Source: Odiellus spinosus
Lineage: Eukaryota; Arthropoda; Arachnida; Opiliones; Phalangiidae
Reading direction: 5' to 3'
DNA: 64,000 nucleotides
Assembly (NCBI GenBank): GCA_963920705.1
Contig: CAWUCO010000283.1
Coordinates: forward strand, 372,001-436,000
Of this stretch, positions 11,466-22,152 are shown piece by piece. The stretch's first letter is position 1; every line of letters starts with the position of its first letter. The notes under the pieces are model-generated. The model had not been told where the DNA came from. It searched no databases and worked only from the letters and a program-made list of their open reading frames with translations. A program made the translations under genes and the position numbers.

Positions 11466-11902
11466 ATGGGTTTTCTAATAAATATACTTAATCTATAAAA
11501 ATATTGTCTCTTATCTTAATGTTAAGCATACAAGCATTATTAAATATGAGTCTTAGCGAACATAATCCAGACCTAGTTTAAAGACCTTTAATTATAGTGA
11601 AAACCTGGGTATAAAACATTGGAGATCAGATTGGGGGGGGCGGTAAAAAACTTGGATTTTAAAGGTTTTAAAGGTTTTAAAGGTTTAATTTAGAGTCCTG
11701 TACCTATAGGAAAGAAAAAATAATTGGAAAATATAAGATAGCATATCTTAAAATCCAGATAACAACTTAAGATAAGAAAAAATGTGATAAGATAACAAAT
11801 ATTTGACTCTTAAAAAGGGGGTGGCAGCTGAGAGGGGATAGATAGCGGTGAGCCATTTTGCTCCCTCGCTCCTGAGGGAGAATCCCCCTTTCACCTACTA
11901 CT

Positions 11903-11908
11903 ATTAGT
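11903..11908. repeat. Target site duplication ATTAGT, right copy
   Basis: Second copy of the 6-bp duplication, directly abutting the right terminus ...CTACTACT. Confidence 0.8.
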
Positions 11909-12058
11909 TATCTACTTTTCTTTGATAAACAAAAACTTTGTTACACCGATGAATTTAAATCTTTAACCGGTAACTTACAACTCTCTGGACCTCAAGCACA
12001 AGACATTACCGAGAATATCGAAGAACACGTATTAATTACTTTCGAGGACGATGCTTAA
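11909..12058 (+). pseudogene. Downstream part of the ORF split by the palindromic element
   Basis: Reading on from the target duplication in the frame of the left fragment gives 49 codons and a TAA stop. The residues look protein-like, with an acidic end (...ENIEEHVLITFEDDA). The stop lies about 25 bp before satellite array A. I do not recognise the family. Either a host gene or the coding part of an older element was interrupted here. Confidence 0.35.
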
Positions 12059-12080
12059 ACAAGCACCAGAACAGAAGATT

Positions 12081-14158
12081 CTGATTTGAAAGACCTGATG
12101 TGAAAGACCTGATGTGAAAGACATGATTTGAAAACACATGATTTGAAAGACATTTGAAAAACATGATTTGAAAGACCTGATTTGAAACCACTGATTTGAA
12201 AGACCTGATTTGAAAGACCTGATTTGAAAGACCTGATTTGAAAGACCTGATGTGAAAGACCTGATGTGAGAAACCTGATGTAAAAAACCTGATGTGAAAA
12301 ACCTGAGGTGAAAAGCCTGATGTGAAAAACCTGATGTGAGAGACCTGATGTGAGAGACCTGATGTGAAAGACCTGATGTGAAAAACCTGAGGTGAAAAGC
12401 CTGATGTGAAAAACTTGATGTGAAAAACCTGATGTGAAAAACCTGATTTGAGAGACCTGATGTGAGAGACCTGATGTGAAAGACCTGATGTGAAAAACCT
12501 GATGTGAAAAACCTGTTTCGAAAAACCTGATTCGAAAAACCTGATTCGAAAGACCTGATTCGAAAGACCTGATTCGAAAGACCTGATTCGAAAAGCCTGA
12601 TTCGAAAAGCCTGACTCGAAAAGCCTGACTCGAAAAGCCTGACTCGAAAAGCCTGATTCGAAAAGCCTGATTCGAAAGGCCTGATTCGAAAGGCCTGATT
12701 CGAAAGACATGATTCGAAAGACCTGATTCGAAAGACCTGATTCGAAAGACCTGATTTGAAAGACCTGATGTGAAAGACCTGATGTGAAAGACCTGATGTG
12801 AAAGACCTGATTTGAAAGACCTGATTTGAAAACACTGATTTGAAAAGACATGATTTGAAAAGACATGATTTGAAAACACATGATTTGAAAACACATGATT
12901 TGAAAAACATGATTTGAAAGACCTGATTTGAAAACACATGATTTGAAAGACATTTGAAAAACATGATTTGAAAGACCTGATTTGAAAACACTGATTTGAA
13001 AGACCTGATGTGAAAGACCTGATGTGAAAAACCTGATGTGAAAAACCTGAGGTGAAAAGCCTGATTTGAAATACTTGATGTGAAAAGCCTGATGTGAAAA
13101 ACTTGATGTGAAAAACCTGATGTGAGAGACCTGAATTGAGAGACCTGATGTGAAAGACCTGATGTGAAAAACCTGATGTGAAAAACTTGATGTGAAAAAC
13201 CTGATGTGAAAAACCTGATGTGAGAGACCTGAATTGAGAGACCTGATGTGAAAGACCTGATGTGAAAAACCTGTTTCGAAAAACCTGATTCGAAAGACCT
13301 GATTAGAAAGACCTGATTCGAAAGACCTGATTCGAAAAGCCTGATTCGAAAAGCCTGACTCGAAAAGCCTGACTCGAAAAGCCTGACTCGAAAAGCCTGA
13401 TTCGAAAAGCCTGATTCGAAAAGCCTGATTCGAAAAGCCTGATTCGAAAAGGCTGATTCGAAAAGCCTGATTCGAAAAGCCTGATTCGAAAAGCCTGATT
13501 CGAAAGGCCTGATTCGAAAGGCCTGATTCGAAAGGCCTGATTCGAAAGGCCTGATTCGAAAGGCCTGATTCGAAAGGCCTGATTCGAAAGACCTGATTCG
13601 AAAGACCTGATTCGAAAGACCTGATTCGAAAGACCTGATTCGAAAGACCTGATTCGAAAGACCTGATTCGAAAGACCTGATTCGAAAGACCTGATTCGAA
13701 AGACCTGATTCGAAAGACCTGATTCGAAAGACCTGATGTGAAAGACCTGATGTGAAAGACCTGATGTGAAAGACCTGATGTGAAAGACCTGATTTGAAAG
13801 ACCTGATTTGAAAACACTGATTTGAAAAGACATGATTTGAAAAGACATGATTTGAAAACACATGATTTGAAAAACATGATTTGAAAGACCTGATTTGAAA
13901 ACACTGATTTGAAAGACCTGATTTGAAAGACCTGATGTGAAAGACCTGATGTGAAAGACCTGATGTGAAAGACCTGATGTGAAAGACCTGATGTGAAAGA
14001 CCTGATGTGAAAGACCTGATGTGAAAGACCTGATGTGAAAGACCTGATGTGAAAGACCTGATGTGAAAGACCTGATGTGAAAGACCTGATGTGAAAAACC
14101 TGATGTGAAAAACCTGATGTGAAAAACCTGATGTGAAAAACCTGATGTGAAAAGCCTG
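12081..14158 (-). repeat. 14-bp satellite array A
   Basis: Roughly 148 tandem copies of a 14-bp unit, plus-strand consensus CTGATTCGAAAGAC. Variants with TTTG, GTGT, GGTG and ACTC cores are grouped in blocks, which shows local homogenisation. The minus strand has no stop in any of its three frames over long stretches; each frame spells the same 14-residue period (SNQVFRIRSFESGL). The array is cut at 14158 by the BEL/Pao element and resumes as array B. Confidence 0.95.
14154..14158. repeat. Target site duplication GCCTG of the BEL element, left
   Basis: GCCTG precedes the LTR at 14159 and recurs after the other LTR at 20482-20486. It is a satellite-unit fragment, so the element landed inside the array. 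Confidence 0.8.
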
Positions 14159-14525
14159 TGAAACGGATCGACTATACTTCGTCGAGCGACTGAATTTTAA
14201 CTAAAGGTTAACATAGATTAAATTTAAAAGAGACGTTTTCGTAGATAAAATCACTTTATTATAGCGCTAAAGCGCGCGTGGTTGATCGTTTAAAACATTG
14301 AAGTTAACTGACTAAATACAGGTTTTTCATTTTACAACTCGCTTCTTATCTGTAGGTGAAAACTGCAAGCTCTATATCTTTTTTATCTATAACAAAGTCC
14401 CTAAATTAGGCTTACATCATAGTGATGTCATACATTATTTTTTGGTCTAATAATAATAGTTTTTCTTTAAAGTTTATACCTATACCTAAACCTAAAAAAC
14501 CTAATACGTATATGAATTCTCTTCA
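14159..14525 (-). repeat. BEL/Pao 3' LTR
   Basis: 367 bp from TGAAACGG to ...CTCTTCA on the plus strand. It matches 20115-20481 with about two substitutions (for example TATCTATAA versus TATCGATAA). Confidence 0.92.
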
Positions 14526-14537
14526 TTCTCCCCCCAA
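14526..14537 (-). other. Polypurine tract of the BEL element
   Basis: The minus strand reads TTGGGGGGAGAA immediately before the 3' LTR start TGAAGAG. This is where plus-strand DNA synthesis is primed in LTR elements. Confidence 0.75.
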
Positions 14538-14606
14538 TGAGTAACTCATTAAATTATGCACATTATAAGAATATTTAAAATTTCACAGCGCAAAAATATA
14601 GCTAAA

Positions 14607-17027
14607 CTACTGAATTTCTATGGGATACAACAATTTTAAAGGTCTTTTAATAATATGTCCATTTGTATTTCGAATTGAACAAGCTCTTATTATTCCGTCA
14701 CGTCCGGGATGTAATTCTGTGATTCGGCCAGTCTTCCAAAGGTGTCGAGGTAACCGATCATCCTTAATAGTGACAACGTCATCGATTTTGATCTCTGGTT
14801 GATTATCTTTGGCTCGAATAACCTTCTGCGCAGTTCGAAGTTCAAGTAGATATTCCTGTCTCCATCGGATCCAAAAGCGGTTGAGTAACTCCTGTCTAAA
14901 TTTCCATCTCTTGGTCAGATTATCTTTCGTTGACCGGACTTCAAACATTTTAAATTTGCGGGAAGGAAGCGCGTCGTGTCGTCGTCCTATTAAAAAATGT
15001 GACGGGGTTAACGGTGATGGCTCATCTTGGTCACTACTAATGTAAGTGATCGGTCGCGAGTTCATTATGGATTCTATTTCAATCATCACAGTTTCCATTT
15101 CTTCAAATGTGAGGAGCGCGCGTCCCAATGTTCTTTTAATGCAATCCTTCATGGTCCTTACCATCCGCTCCCACATGCCACCCCACCATGGTGCACGGTC
15201 TACGATAAATCTCCACTCTATACGTTTTTCTCCAAAATACTCCTTGAGTTCGTCTGTTACAACTGAGTCCCATAACCTCGATATCTCCTTGTCGGTTCTT
15301 TTGAACGTTTTGGCGTTGTCAGACAGAAAAATATTACTGACTCCTCGTCTTCCAATGAATCTCTTCAGAGCCAGGATGAAGTGCTCAGCGCTAAGACTTG
15401 AAACGAGTTCGAGATGTACGGCTCTGGTAGTAGCGCACGTAAAGAGGGCAATGTAGCTTTTGGATTGGTTCCAAGATTTCGTTTCATCGTTATAATGCTT
15501 TATAATCACAGGGCCAGCGAAATCGACTCCAGTAGCTTGGAAGGCTATGCTTGCTGTAACTCTTTCGGGTGGTAATGGCGCTGTGTCTTGTTCAAACGGT
15601 TTCGATTTCAAGATTCGGCATTTCTGGCATTTGGATAATACGTTTTTAATTATTTGACGTCCTCTTGGTACCCAGAATCTTGATCTCAAACTGGCTAACG
15701 TAGCACTAACACCCATGTGCTTCAGTTGAACGTGATACTTCATAATGAGAAGACGTGTAAATGCGTGATCTTCTGGTAGTAGTATAGGGTGTTTCTCTTC
15801 GTATTCTAAATCCGAAAATTGAAGTCGTCCGCCAAGTCTCAATACATCTTCTTGATCCATAAAAGCTTTTAAATCGGATATCCTTGAACTTTGAGCTATG
15901 GCAACGTTATTCTTGACGGCCATAATTTCGTCTTGAAACGATTCTAACTGCGTTCTTCTGATCCAATACATCTCTCCCTCTAAGATTTCTTCGGTACTGA
16001 GAGCTCCTGTGTGCCGCTTCTCTAAATGAAGTTTCAGATTTGAAATGTATCTCTTCACACAAACTATAGTTCGTATCACTCTTTCATAATTTGAGTGATT
16101 CGTCAACTCCAGAAGCGCTTCCCTTTGTGGCGTCTTTATATTCAATGCTGCTAATACTTCAACCATGGGCTTTAGTCTTCTTTCAGCTTCGATATGGAGT
16201 TCATCTTTGTTTACTGATATTGTTTTAGCTTGTTCTGGCCATTCTCGTTCAGACTTCCTTAAGAACTCCGGACCCTTCCACCATAGATCACTTGATATTA
16301 GATCTATTACATTCAACCCTCTGGTCAAAATGTCTGCTGGATTCATCACTCCTGGAATGTGTTTCCACAGGGCGGGGTCACATGCGTTTTGGATTTCGCT
16401 AGTCCGGTTACTGATAAAGGGTTTCCATTGCTTGGTTGCAGCCTTGATCCATGAAATGGTTATCGTCGAGTCACTCCAGAAATGAACCGTTGGATTTTCC
16501 TTGACGAAATACGATCGTACTGTGGTCATTAATTTGGTTCCCACCACGGCGCCCATAAGTTCAAGCCTTGGAATGGTTAACTTTTTAAGTGGAGCCACTC
16601 TTGATTTGGCTACCACTAAATTTACGGTTACGTCTTCCTTGGAGTTTTCAATTCTAATGTAGACTGCGGCTCCGTATGCTTTCTCGCTCGCGTCTGTAAA
16701 GCAGTGTAATTGTACTTTATCTTCTCGCATTGTTCCGTAAAATCGGGGGATTTTAATTCCTTCTAAATGACGTAACTCCGAACACCACTTCTCCCATCGT
16801 TCCTTCAAGTCTTCCGGTATCGTTTCGTCCCATTGAGTACCCCTCTGCCAAATCTCTTGAAATAGGCATTTAATTCGGATCGTGAATGGGGTCACAAATC
16901 CTATTGGATCAAAAATTCTGGACGAAGATTGCAGAATAAACCGTTTTGTGTTCTCTCGGCTACAAAGAAATTCCAACAGACTTGTTACATCGAATCGGAA
17001 GATATCATTTTCTGGCTGCCATGCCAA
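14607..17027 (-). pseudogene. BEL/Pao pol, C-terminal part: RNase H, integrase, DUF5641
   Basis: An 806-codon open segment. Early residues hold the Pao-type connection and RNase H (CFTDASEKAYGAAVY, then SDSTITISW). A zinc-binding HHCC integrase head follows (KYHVQLKHMG...CQKCR). The catalytic core shows VDFAGP and SDNAKTF, and the downstream region contains the third acidic residue. The last ~100 residues fit the DUF5641 tail (IKIDDVVTIKDDRLPRHLWKTGRI). It ends in a normal stop just before the polypurine tract. Upstream it is separated from RT by a frameshift in an A-run near 17160 and an in-frame TAA near 17065, so it cannot be made as part of a full Pol without those lesions. Confidence 0.88.
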
Positions 17028-17154
17028 ACCTAATACTTTCAGAGATACTCCTTCTGGCCTCAGTATTTATGTTTCCGTTTCCTTGATTTCTCCAAGTTGA
17101 TTACGAAGCCAGGGCGAATTTGATTGAAATTTTCTCAAGGGCATTCCTGCGTCT

Positions 17155-17922
17155 TTAAGAATTTTTTTTGGCTTCACGTGCTAATCTTAGCGCGTTATTT
17201 TCGTCTTGTGCTCCTCCGAGCAAATCGTCAACATACAGAGAACTCTTCAATAGTTCATAAGCTTCTGGTAATGTGTCCTTATATTTCCCCAGATGATATC
17301 TGATGGTGCCGGCAAGTAAATATGGACTTGCGTTCATCCCAAAAAGAACTCTGGTCATCCGTAGAACCACTTTCTCCGAATTGTTTGATTCGATGTCGTT
17401 ATTTTTAATCCAGAAAAAACGAGTAACGTCGCGATCTTTCGGTGTTAATGAGACTTGTAAATATGCTTTTTCGATGTCTGCAGTAAATACGACTTTATAT
17501 TTGCGAAATTTGAAGAGAAGTCCAAGTAGATCGACGTTCAATGTCGCACCGGGATGAAGGCAATCATTTAAAGACGGCGAACCTTTGGCGTGAGAAGACG
17601 CATCAAAGACTACTCTCGTTCTTGTCGTGACTCTATCTTGCTTTATAACTTCTCGATGGGGTAAGTAAAACATTCTTCCTAACTGGCCACTTCCATCAGC
17701 CACTTCCGCAATTCCACTGTCTAGATATTTTTCGATGACTTCTGCATAATCCTTGAACAATTTTGTATCTTTTCTAAATTTCTTGAGTTGGTGTTCAAAT
17801 CTTCGTTCAGCTACAGCTCGGTTGTTGTTGATAAGTGTTGCGTACTTTTTCCACGTCAACCCAACAGTATATCTGTGTCCATCGTATTTTGGATTCAAAA
17901 TCCTTCCTGATGATTTCTTCAT
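17155..17922 (-). pseudogene. BEL/Pao pol, reverse transcriptase part
   Basis: A 255-codon open segment with RT signatures: a VFDASSHAKGSPSLNDCL motif, FTADIEKAYLQV for the first catalytic aspartate, and SLYVDDLLGG for the YVDD box near 17225. The start is set by a frameshift relative to the protease segment (overlap 17807-17922), not by a genuine ATG. The end is caused by a shift in a run of eight adenines. RT catalytic residues are intact. Confidence 0.88.
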
Positions 17923-19171
17923 TTACGGATTTTTCAGATGGTTTGTCGACAATTCCCAAGGAGTCCAGGTCCCAGAATGCTCTCAATCCTTTCGATATTG
18001 ATCGGTCTTCTTCCTCTCCGATTAAGGAATTGAATACACATACATTATAGACTCCATCATTATTGTTCTTATGGCGCACGTTAGAAGCTGGTCCGAGAAG
18101 ACACCATCCGAACAAAGTCTCGGTTGCCATTAAGGAATCTTGTATTTTTTCCATGTTACTGGTAACGATTTTCCAATAGACATCCGCTCCCACCAAAAGC
18201 CCAATTTCTTCTTCGGAATCTCTTCTCGCAGTTGGATAAACATCGGCCAATTGAATACCCTTCTCTTCCGCTATCGTAATGATATCTTCACTAGGAAAGC
18301 CTAGTATTGCTGCGCTGATTTTTGGTGATTCTACGGCTTCGATTGAGATTGACTGAGAATTGTCGAGGTTTCCAATGCTTAGCTTCACTCTTCGTCTTTC
18401 TATTTGCCGATTTCCGGCTTCAAAGCTATGCATGTTAAGAGTTTCCTTTCCAATTTCGGGTAAATTTAACTTCTTGGAAACTTTATCCAGCAAGTAAGTA
18501 CGGTGACTTCCATTATCCAAGAAATAACGAATGACTAAATTCTTCTTCCCATTTGTAACTCTTGCCCATCCGGTTTGAAGGTAAATTTCCGATTTCGTGT
18601 TCAGCGTCCCCATTAACGTAGTGCTGGATTCTGTTTTATCAGTCCTTGATTTTTCCTGTTGGTTAGGGAATTCTTGTTCACAGACTGTCTGATGATGGCG
18701 CCGACCACAATATTTACAGGAAACTCTCTTGACTCTGCAAAACCTCGCTATGTGATCTGATTCTAGGCATACAAAACATCTTGATTGGGATTTTATGATT
18801 TCTTTTCTTTCCATTGATGAAAATTCTTTGCATTCTTCCATTCGATGTGATTTCTTGCAAAAGATGCAGCTTGATTCTTTCCTTGCTGGTCTTGAAGCGT
18901 TATTAAACGACATTGTGGAAAATGGTGGCGTGGATCTTGGTTTATAATTCGAATAATTGTCTTTACGATGTGACGTTGGTTCAAAACGGACCTTGAACTC
19001 CCGATCGGTTTGGTTTACCGTCGTGGTACTCTTCAGTTTTGTTGCTTGCTCTCGGCTTTCTACTTGGTCCTTTAGGAATTCTATAAGTGTCTTCAATTTT
19101 GCTCCTTTTTCTTTTCGACTGCGTAACGTATAACTTAATACGATGTCTTCGGGTAAAAGTTCGGTTACCAT
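17807..19171 (-). pseudogene. BEL/Pao gag C-terminus, zinc knuckles and DUF1758-type protease
   Basis: A 454-codon segment in the same frame as the gag segment, separated from it by one TAG at 19193-19195. Three zinc knuckles are visible (CIFCKKSHRMEEC, CFVCLESDHIARFC, CKYCGRRHHQTVC). They are followed by an aspartic protease region with the active-site motif FLDNGSHRTYL at about 18509-18520. The family normally has D-S-G or D-T-G, so Asn here is unusual. The last ~30 residues read out of frame after a frameshift near 17900. Confidence 0.87.
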
Positions 19172-19192
19172 AGGTATTAGAAAGACAGCGTA

Positions 19193-19984
19193 CTATTCCG
19201 TGTTTTTATTCAACGATTCCAGACTTTTTATGTTGATGTATAAGGTGTCGAAAAATCTTCTTAGACCTGTCGTGTCAGACGATTTTCTTACTGGCTCCAT
19301 ATTTCGTAGTTTAGTCATATGTGCTTGAATTAGAAGATCTTCTCTTCCAAATCGCTCAGTTAACGTTTCAATAGCAATCTTGTAGTTTCTGCCCGTCAAG
19401 GATAATCCGGCAATGCAGGCTTGGGCCGTTCCGCTCAGATAGCATTTTAAGTAAGTGAACTTTTCTTCGTCTGCTAAGTTAGGGTTATTGTGAATGGATA
19501 CTTGAAACTGTGGCCAAAATTCTTGCGGTAATTTGACTGTGGGTTTCTGAATGAGTGGAACTTGACCCTCAACATTACGAATTGAGAATAATTCATTTTC
19601 TATGCCATGAATGGATGCAACTGGAGTTGACTGTTCAATAGGCGTACCCAATAGTCTTAGTGACGCTCCTTTTCCTTCATTCGTCAAGTCTTGCAGGGTT
19701 ACTTGACAAAGTGCTTTACAATTCATTATGTTATCTAAGTACTCTTCACATTCCAGTAGTTCTGCATCATATTCATCGGTATCGTTGATTTGATTTTGAA
19801 TAAACGCATCCAATTCTTTTAACTTTACTTCACTATCTTGGAGTTGTAATAAGTACTTTGTTACCGCAGTTCTTGATATAGGTTTCGCGGCAGCTCCAAA
19901 TTCACTTTCAATTTTTTGAATTAACTTCGTGAGTGTGCCTCTTATTGAACCTCGTTTTCTTTTCGACTTCGAGTACACATCCAT
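19193..19984 (-). pseudogene. BEL/Pao gag, N-terminal part
   Basis: 263 codons from ATG (MDVYSKSKRKRGS...) through a coiled-coil-like region and a DUF1759-type gag core (LPQEFWPQFQVSIHNNPNLADEEKFTYLKCYL). It stops at a single TAG (19193-19195) that lies in frame with the following protease segment. This could be a read-through site, but given the other lesions a nonsense mutation is as likely. Confidence 0.87.
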
Positions 19985-20096
19985 AACTTTAGTTGATGTG
20001 TGGAGTCAAGTTCACTTATGCAATAATCTTTCCGGATCACAAAAGTCTTACACGTCCGCTCACGATCAATTTTAACTCTTTTCGCAATTAACTATG

Positions 20097-20114
20097 TCCC
20101 GGGTCTCGGCACCA
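20097..20114 (-). other. Primer-binding site of the BEL element
   Basis: The plus strand reads TCCCGGGTCTCGGCACCA directly before the LTR, i.e. the 3' end of a tRNA including CCA. On the element strand this is TGGTGCCGAGACCC, next to the 5' LTR. The tRNA species was not assigned. Confidence 0.8.
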
Positions 20115-20481
20115 TGAAACGGATCGACTATACTTCGTCGAGCGACTGAATTTTAACTAAAGGTTAACATAGATTAAATTTAAAAGAGACGTTTTCGTAG
20201 ATAAAATCACTTTATTATAGCGCTAAGGCGCGCGTGGTTGATCGTTTAAAACATTGAAGTTAACTGACTAAATACAGGTTTTTCATTTTACAACTCGCTT
20301 CTTATCTGTAGGTGAAAACTGCAAGCTCTATATCTTTTTTATCGATAACAAAGTCCCTAAATTAGGCTTACATCATAGTGATGTCATACATTATTTTTTG
20401 GTCTAATAATAATAGTTTTTCTTTAAAGTTTATACCTATACCTAAACCTAAAAAACCTAATACGTATATGAATTCTCTTCA
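20115..20481 (-). repeat. BEL/Pao 5' LTR
   Basis: 367 bp, the partner of 14159-14525. It begins TGAAACGG and ends CTCTTCA on the plus strand. Confidence 0.92.
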
Positions 20482-20843
20482 GCCTGAGGTGAAAAGCCTG
20501 ATGTGAAAAACCTGTTTCGAAAAACCTGATTCGAAAGACCTGATTCGAAAGACCTGATTCGAAAGACCTGATTCGAAAGACCTGATTCGAAAGACCTGAT
20601 TCGAAAGACCTGATTCGAAAGACCTGATTCGAAAGACCTGATTCGAAAGACCTGATTCGAAAGGCCTGATTCGAAAAGCCTGATTCGAAAAGCCTGATTC
20701 GAAAAGCCTGACTCGAAAAGCCTGATTCGAAAAGCCTGACTCGAAAAGCCTGATTCGAAAAGCCTGATTCGAAAAGCCTGATTCGAAAAGCCTGATTCGA
20801 AAAGCCTGATTCGAAAAGCCTGATTCGAAAAACACGATTTGAA
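20482..20843 (-). repeat. 14-bp satellite array B
   Basis: Continuation of array A beyond the BEL insertion, starting with the duplicated GCCTG. About 26 units, mostly CTGATTCGAAAGAC then CTGATTCGAAAAGC types. It ends ...GATTTGAAAAACTTTACGC, the same border as array C. Confidence 0.95.
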
Positions 20844-22152
20844 AAACTTTACGCAACTTCGTGTTTAAAGGAATCTCGAAACGCCATTCAAATTGTTCAA
20901 AGAGCGTTTATGCATGCATAACAAGCCAGTGCTATAGCATAATTCTTTTCAGCCTCTTTTACAATGTCATGGGTCTAGCTATTTCTATGGGCTTGACCAT
21001 CTTGTTATCATTGAATCGTTGGATTAACAAAAGATAATTGCGCAGTACAGCCTAATGATACCGATGTATTTATTTATATTGCTAGAATTTGTATTCTACT
21101 TATTTTCATTTAAAATAAACATTTCACACGGGTTACCAAGGTAAACCATAATAAAGAAGATTAGATATAAAGGCGCATTCACAGGGTGTTCAAGATAAAA
21201 ATGACTTAATAAAAAATAGATGTTATATCTATTTTTTATTAAGTCATTTCGTTTCCATATAAAATGGCTTAAAGCCGCATTCGCACGTGTATCCAAGATA
21301 AATTAATAAAGATTAGATAAAAAGGCGCGTTCACAAGTAGCCAAGTTGAAAATTACTTAATAAAAATTAAATATAAAGACACGATCACACGGATATTCAA
21401 GATATAGAGATGTAATATTTTATGGGGCGTGTACGTGAAAATTTGAAATGTATTTTGCTATTTCTGCTAAATATTGCGAATGAGAAAATTTATATATATT
21501 CATCTTGTAATCAAATATTAAATATATAATAATAAATCTATATAAATAAAAATGAAAATTTGTCTCGCGCTCCTATATGTGTTTTCCTATATAACATTCT
21601 TCCGATTCCGATGAAACTTTGGTGAGTTGTTGCGCGCACGCCCGCGAAGGTTCCTGATTTAGTTAAATCATTAAACAGAAGGTGGCGCGGCAGTCGTTTC
21701 AACAAATGTGTGTATTTCCAATACCATTCACCCGATTGAGATGAAACTTTGTTGAAGGGCGTGGCATGGTTCATGGGGTAAATTTCTGCAGTATTCGAGA
21801 GACTGAAAATAGAACTAAACTTTCGTAGATACGTCATTCACGTGACGCTCCGCTTCCAAGTGTCGTTGGAACTTCACTATGTAATATCATTAAATATGCC
21901 TCTTTAACTTTCTACCAGTATGTGACAATAGTTTCGTAGCCGCGAACTTTTAAGGACTTTTCATGGTAAAAATAGTGTAGCCCCAAAAGTAACCATATAG
22001 CGAGAAGTGTGCATATTTCTTTTTTACTTATTTAAACGAAAAAAAAATTAAAAAATAAACCTTAACATAGTTTACATGGATTTTATTAGATTTTTTTTTT
22101 TTTTGAAGTTTTAGAGTTGGTACGAGGAGAGGTAATATTTTGGTTTCCCAAC
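20844..22152 (+). repeat. 1.3-kb satellite-associated tail, copy 1
   Basis: Nearly identical to 28801-30105 (a few substitutions and indels). Both follow a 14-bp satellite array at the same border. It contains several copies of AAGATTAGATAAAAAGGCGCGTTCACA and GTATCCAAGATA, also found in reverse near 62970 and 63380, and a short inverted repeat AATAAAAAATAGATGTTATATCTATTTTTTATT at 21208-21240. Short ORFs here are shared by both copies but show no domains. The right end is cut after TTTTGGTTTCCCAAC by the LINE. Confidence 0.9.

Larger units (their letters stand above)
180..11902. mobile_element. Palindromic Polinton/Maverick-like element carrying two polymerase genes
   Basis: The 11,723-bp element is almost entirely one inverted repeat: arm 180-6022 mirrors arm 6054-11902. 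Its ends start AGTAGTAGGTGAAAGGGGGA on both strands and are flanked by ATTAGT duplications, matching the AG/CT termini and 6-bp TSD known for Polintons. Each arm encodes a family-B DNA polymerase with zinc fingers and an endonuclease VII-like domain. No retroviral-type integrase, capsid, ATPase or protease reading frame is visible, unlike typical 15-20-kb Polintons. Arms differ by only a handful of substitutions, a 7-bp deletion and homopolymer lengths, so they arose or were converted recently. It could be a non-autonomous derivative mobilised by an integrase in trans, or an undescribed minimal family. Confidence 0.75.
6054..11902 (-). repeat. Right arm of the giant palindrome
   Basis: Reverse complement of the left arm, carrying the intact polymerase gene. 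It ends ...CACCTACTACT immediately before the right ATTAGT duplication. The inner boundary is AGACGCCCCC, and the G-run near the outer end (11632-11640) is shorter than its left counterpart. Confidence 0.9.
14159..20481 (-). mobile_element. BEL/Pao LTR retrotransposon
   Basis: A 6,323-bp element in reverse orientation with 367-bp LTRs at both ends (TG...CA). On the minus strand it has a primer-binding site next to the 5' LTR, then gag, protease, RT, RNase H and integrase, and a polypurine tract before the 3' LTR. The domain order (DUF1759-type gag, DUF1758-type protease, Pao RNase H, integrase, DUF5641) is that of BEL/Pao elements. A 5-bp TSD agrees with known BEL integration. The coding region carries two stop codons and two frameshifts although the LTRs differ at only about two sites. 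Confidence 0.93.

Noticed and set aside
180..11902. Palindrome as an assembly or read-chimera artefact
   Set aside because: Arms differ at real sites and the outer ends carry a 6-bp TSD with AG/CT termini, so a genuine insertion is favoured. Read-level proof is still needed.
12032..13904. 609- and 622-codon minus-strand ORFs
   Set aside because: They are the stop-free reading of the 14-bp satellite in two frames, with no non-repetitive domain.
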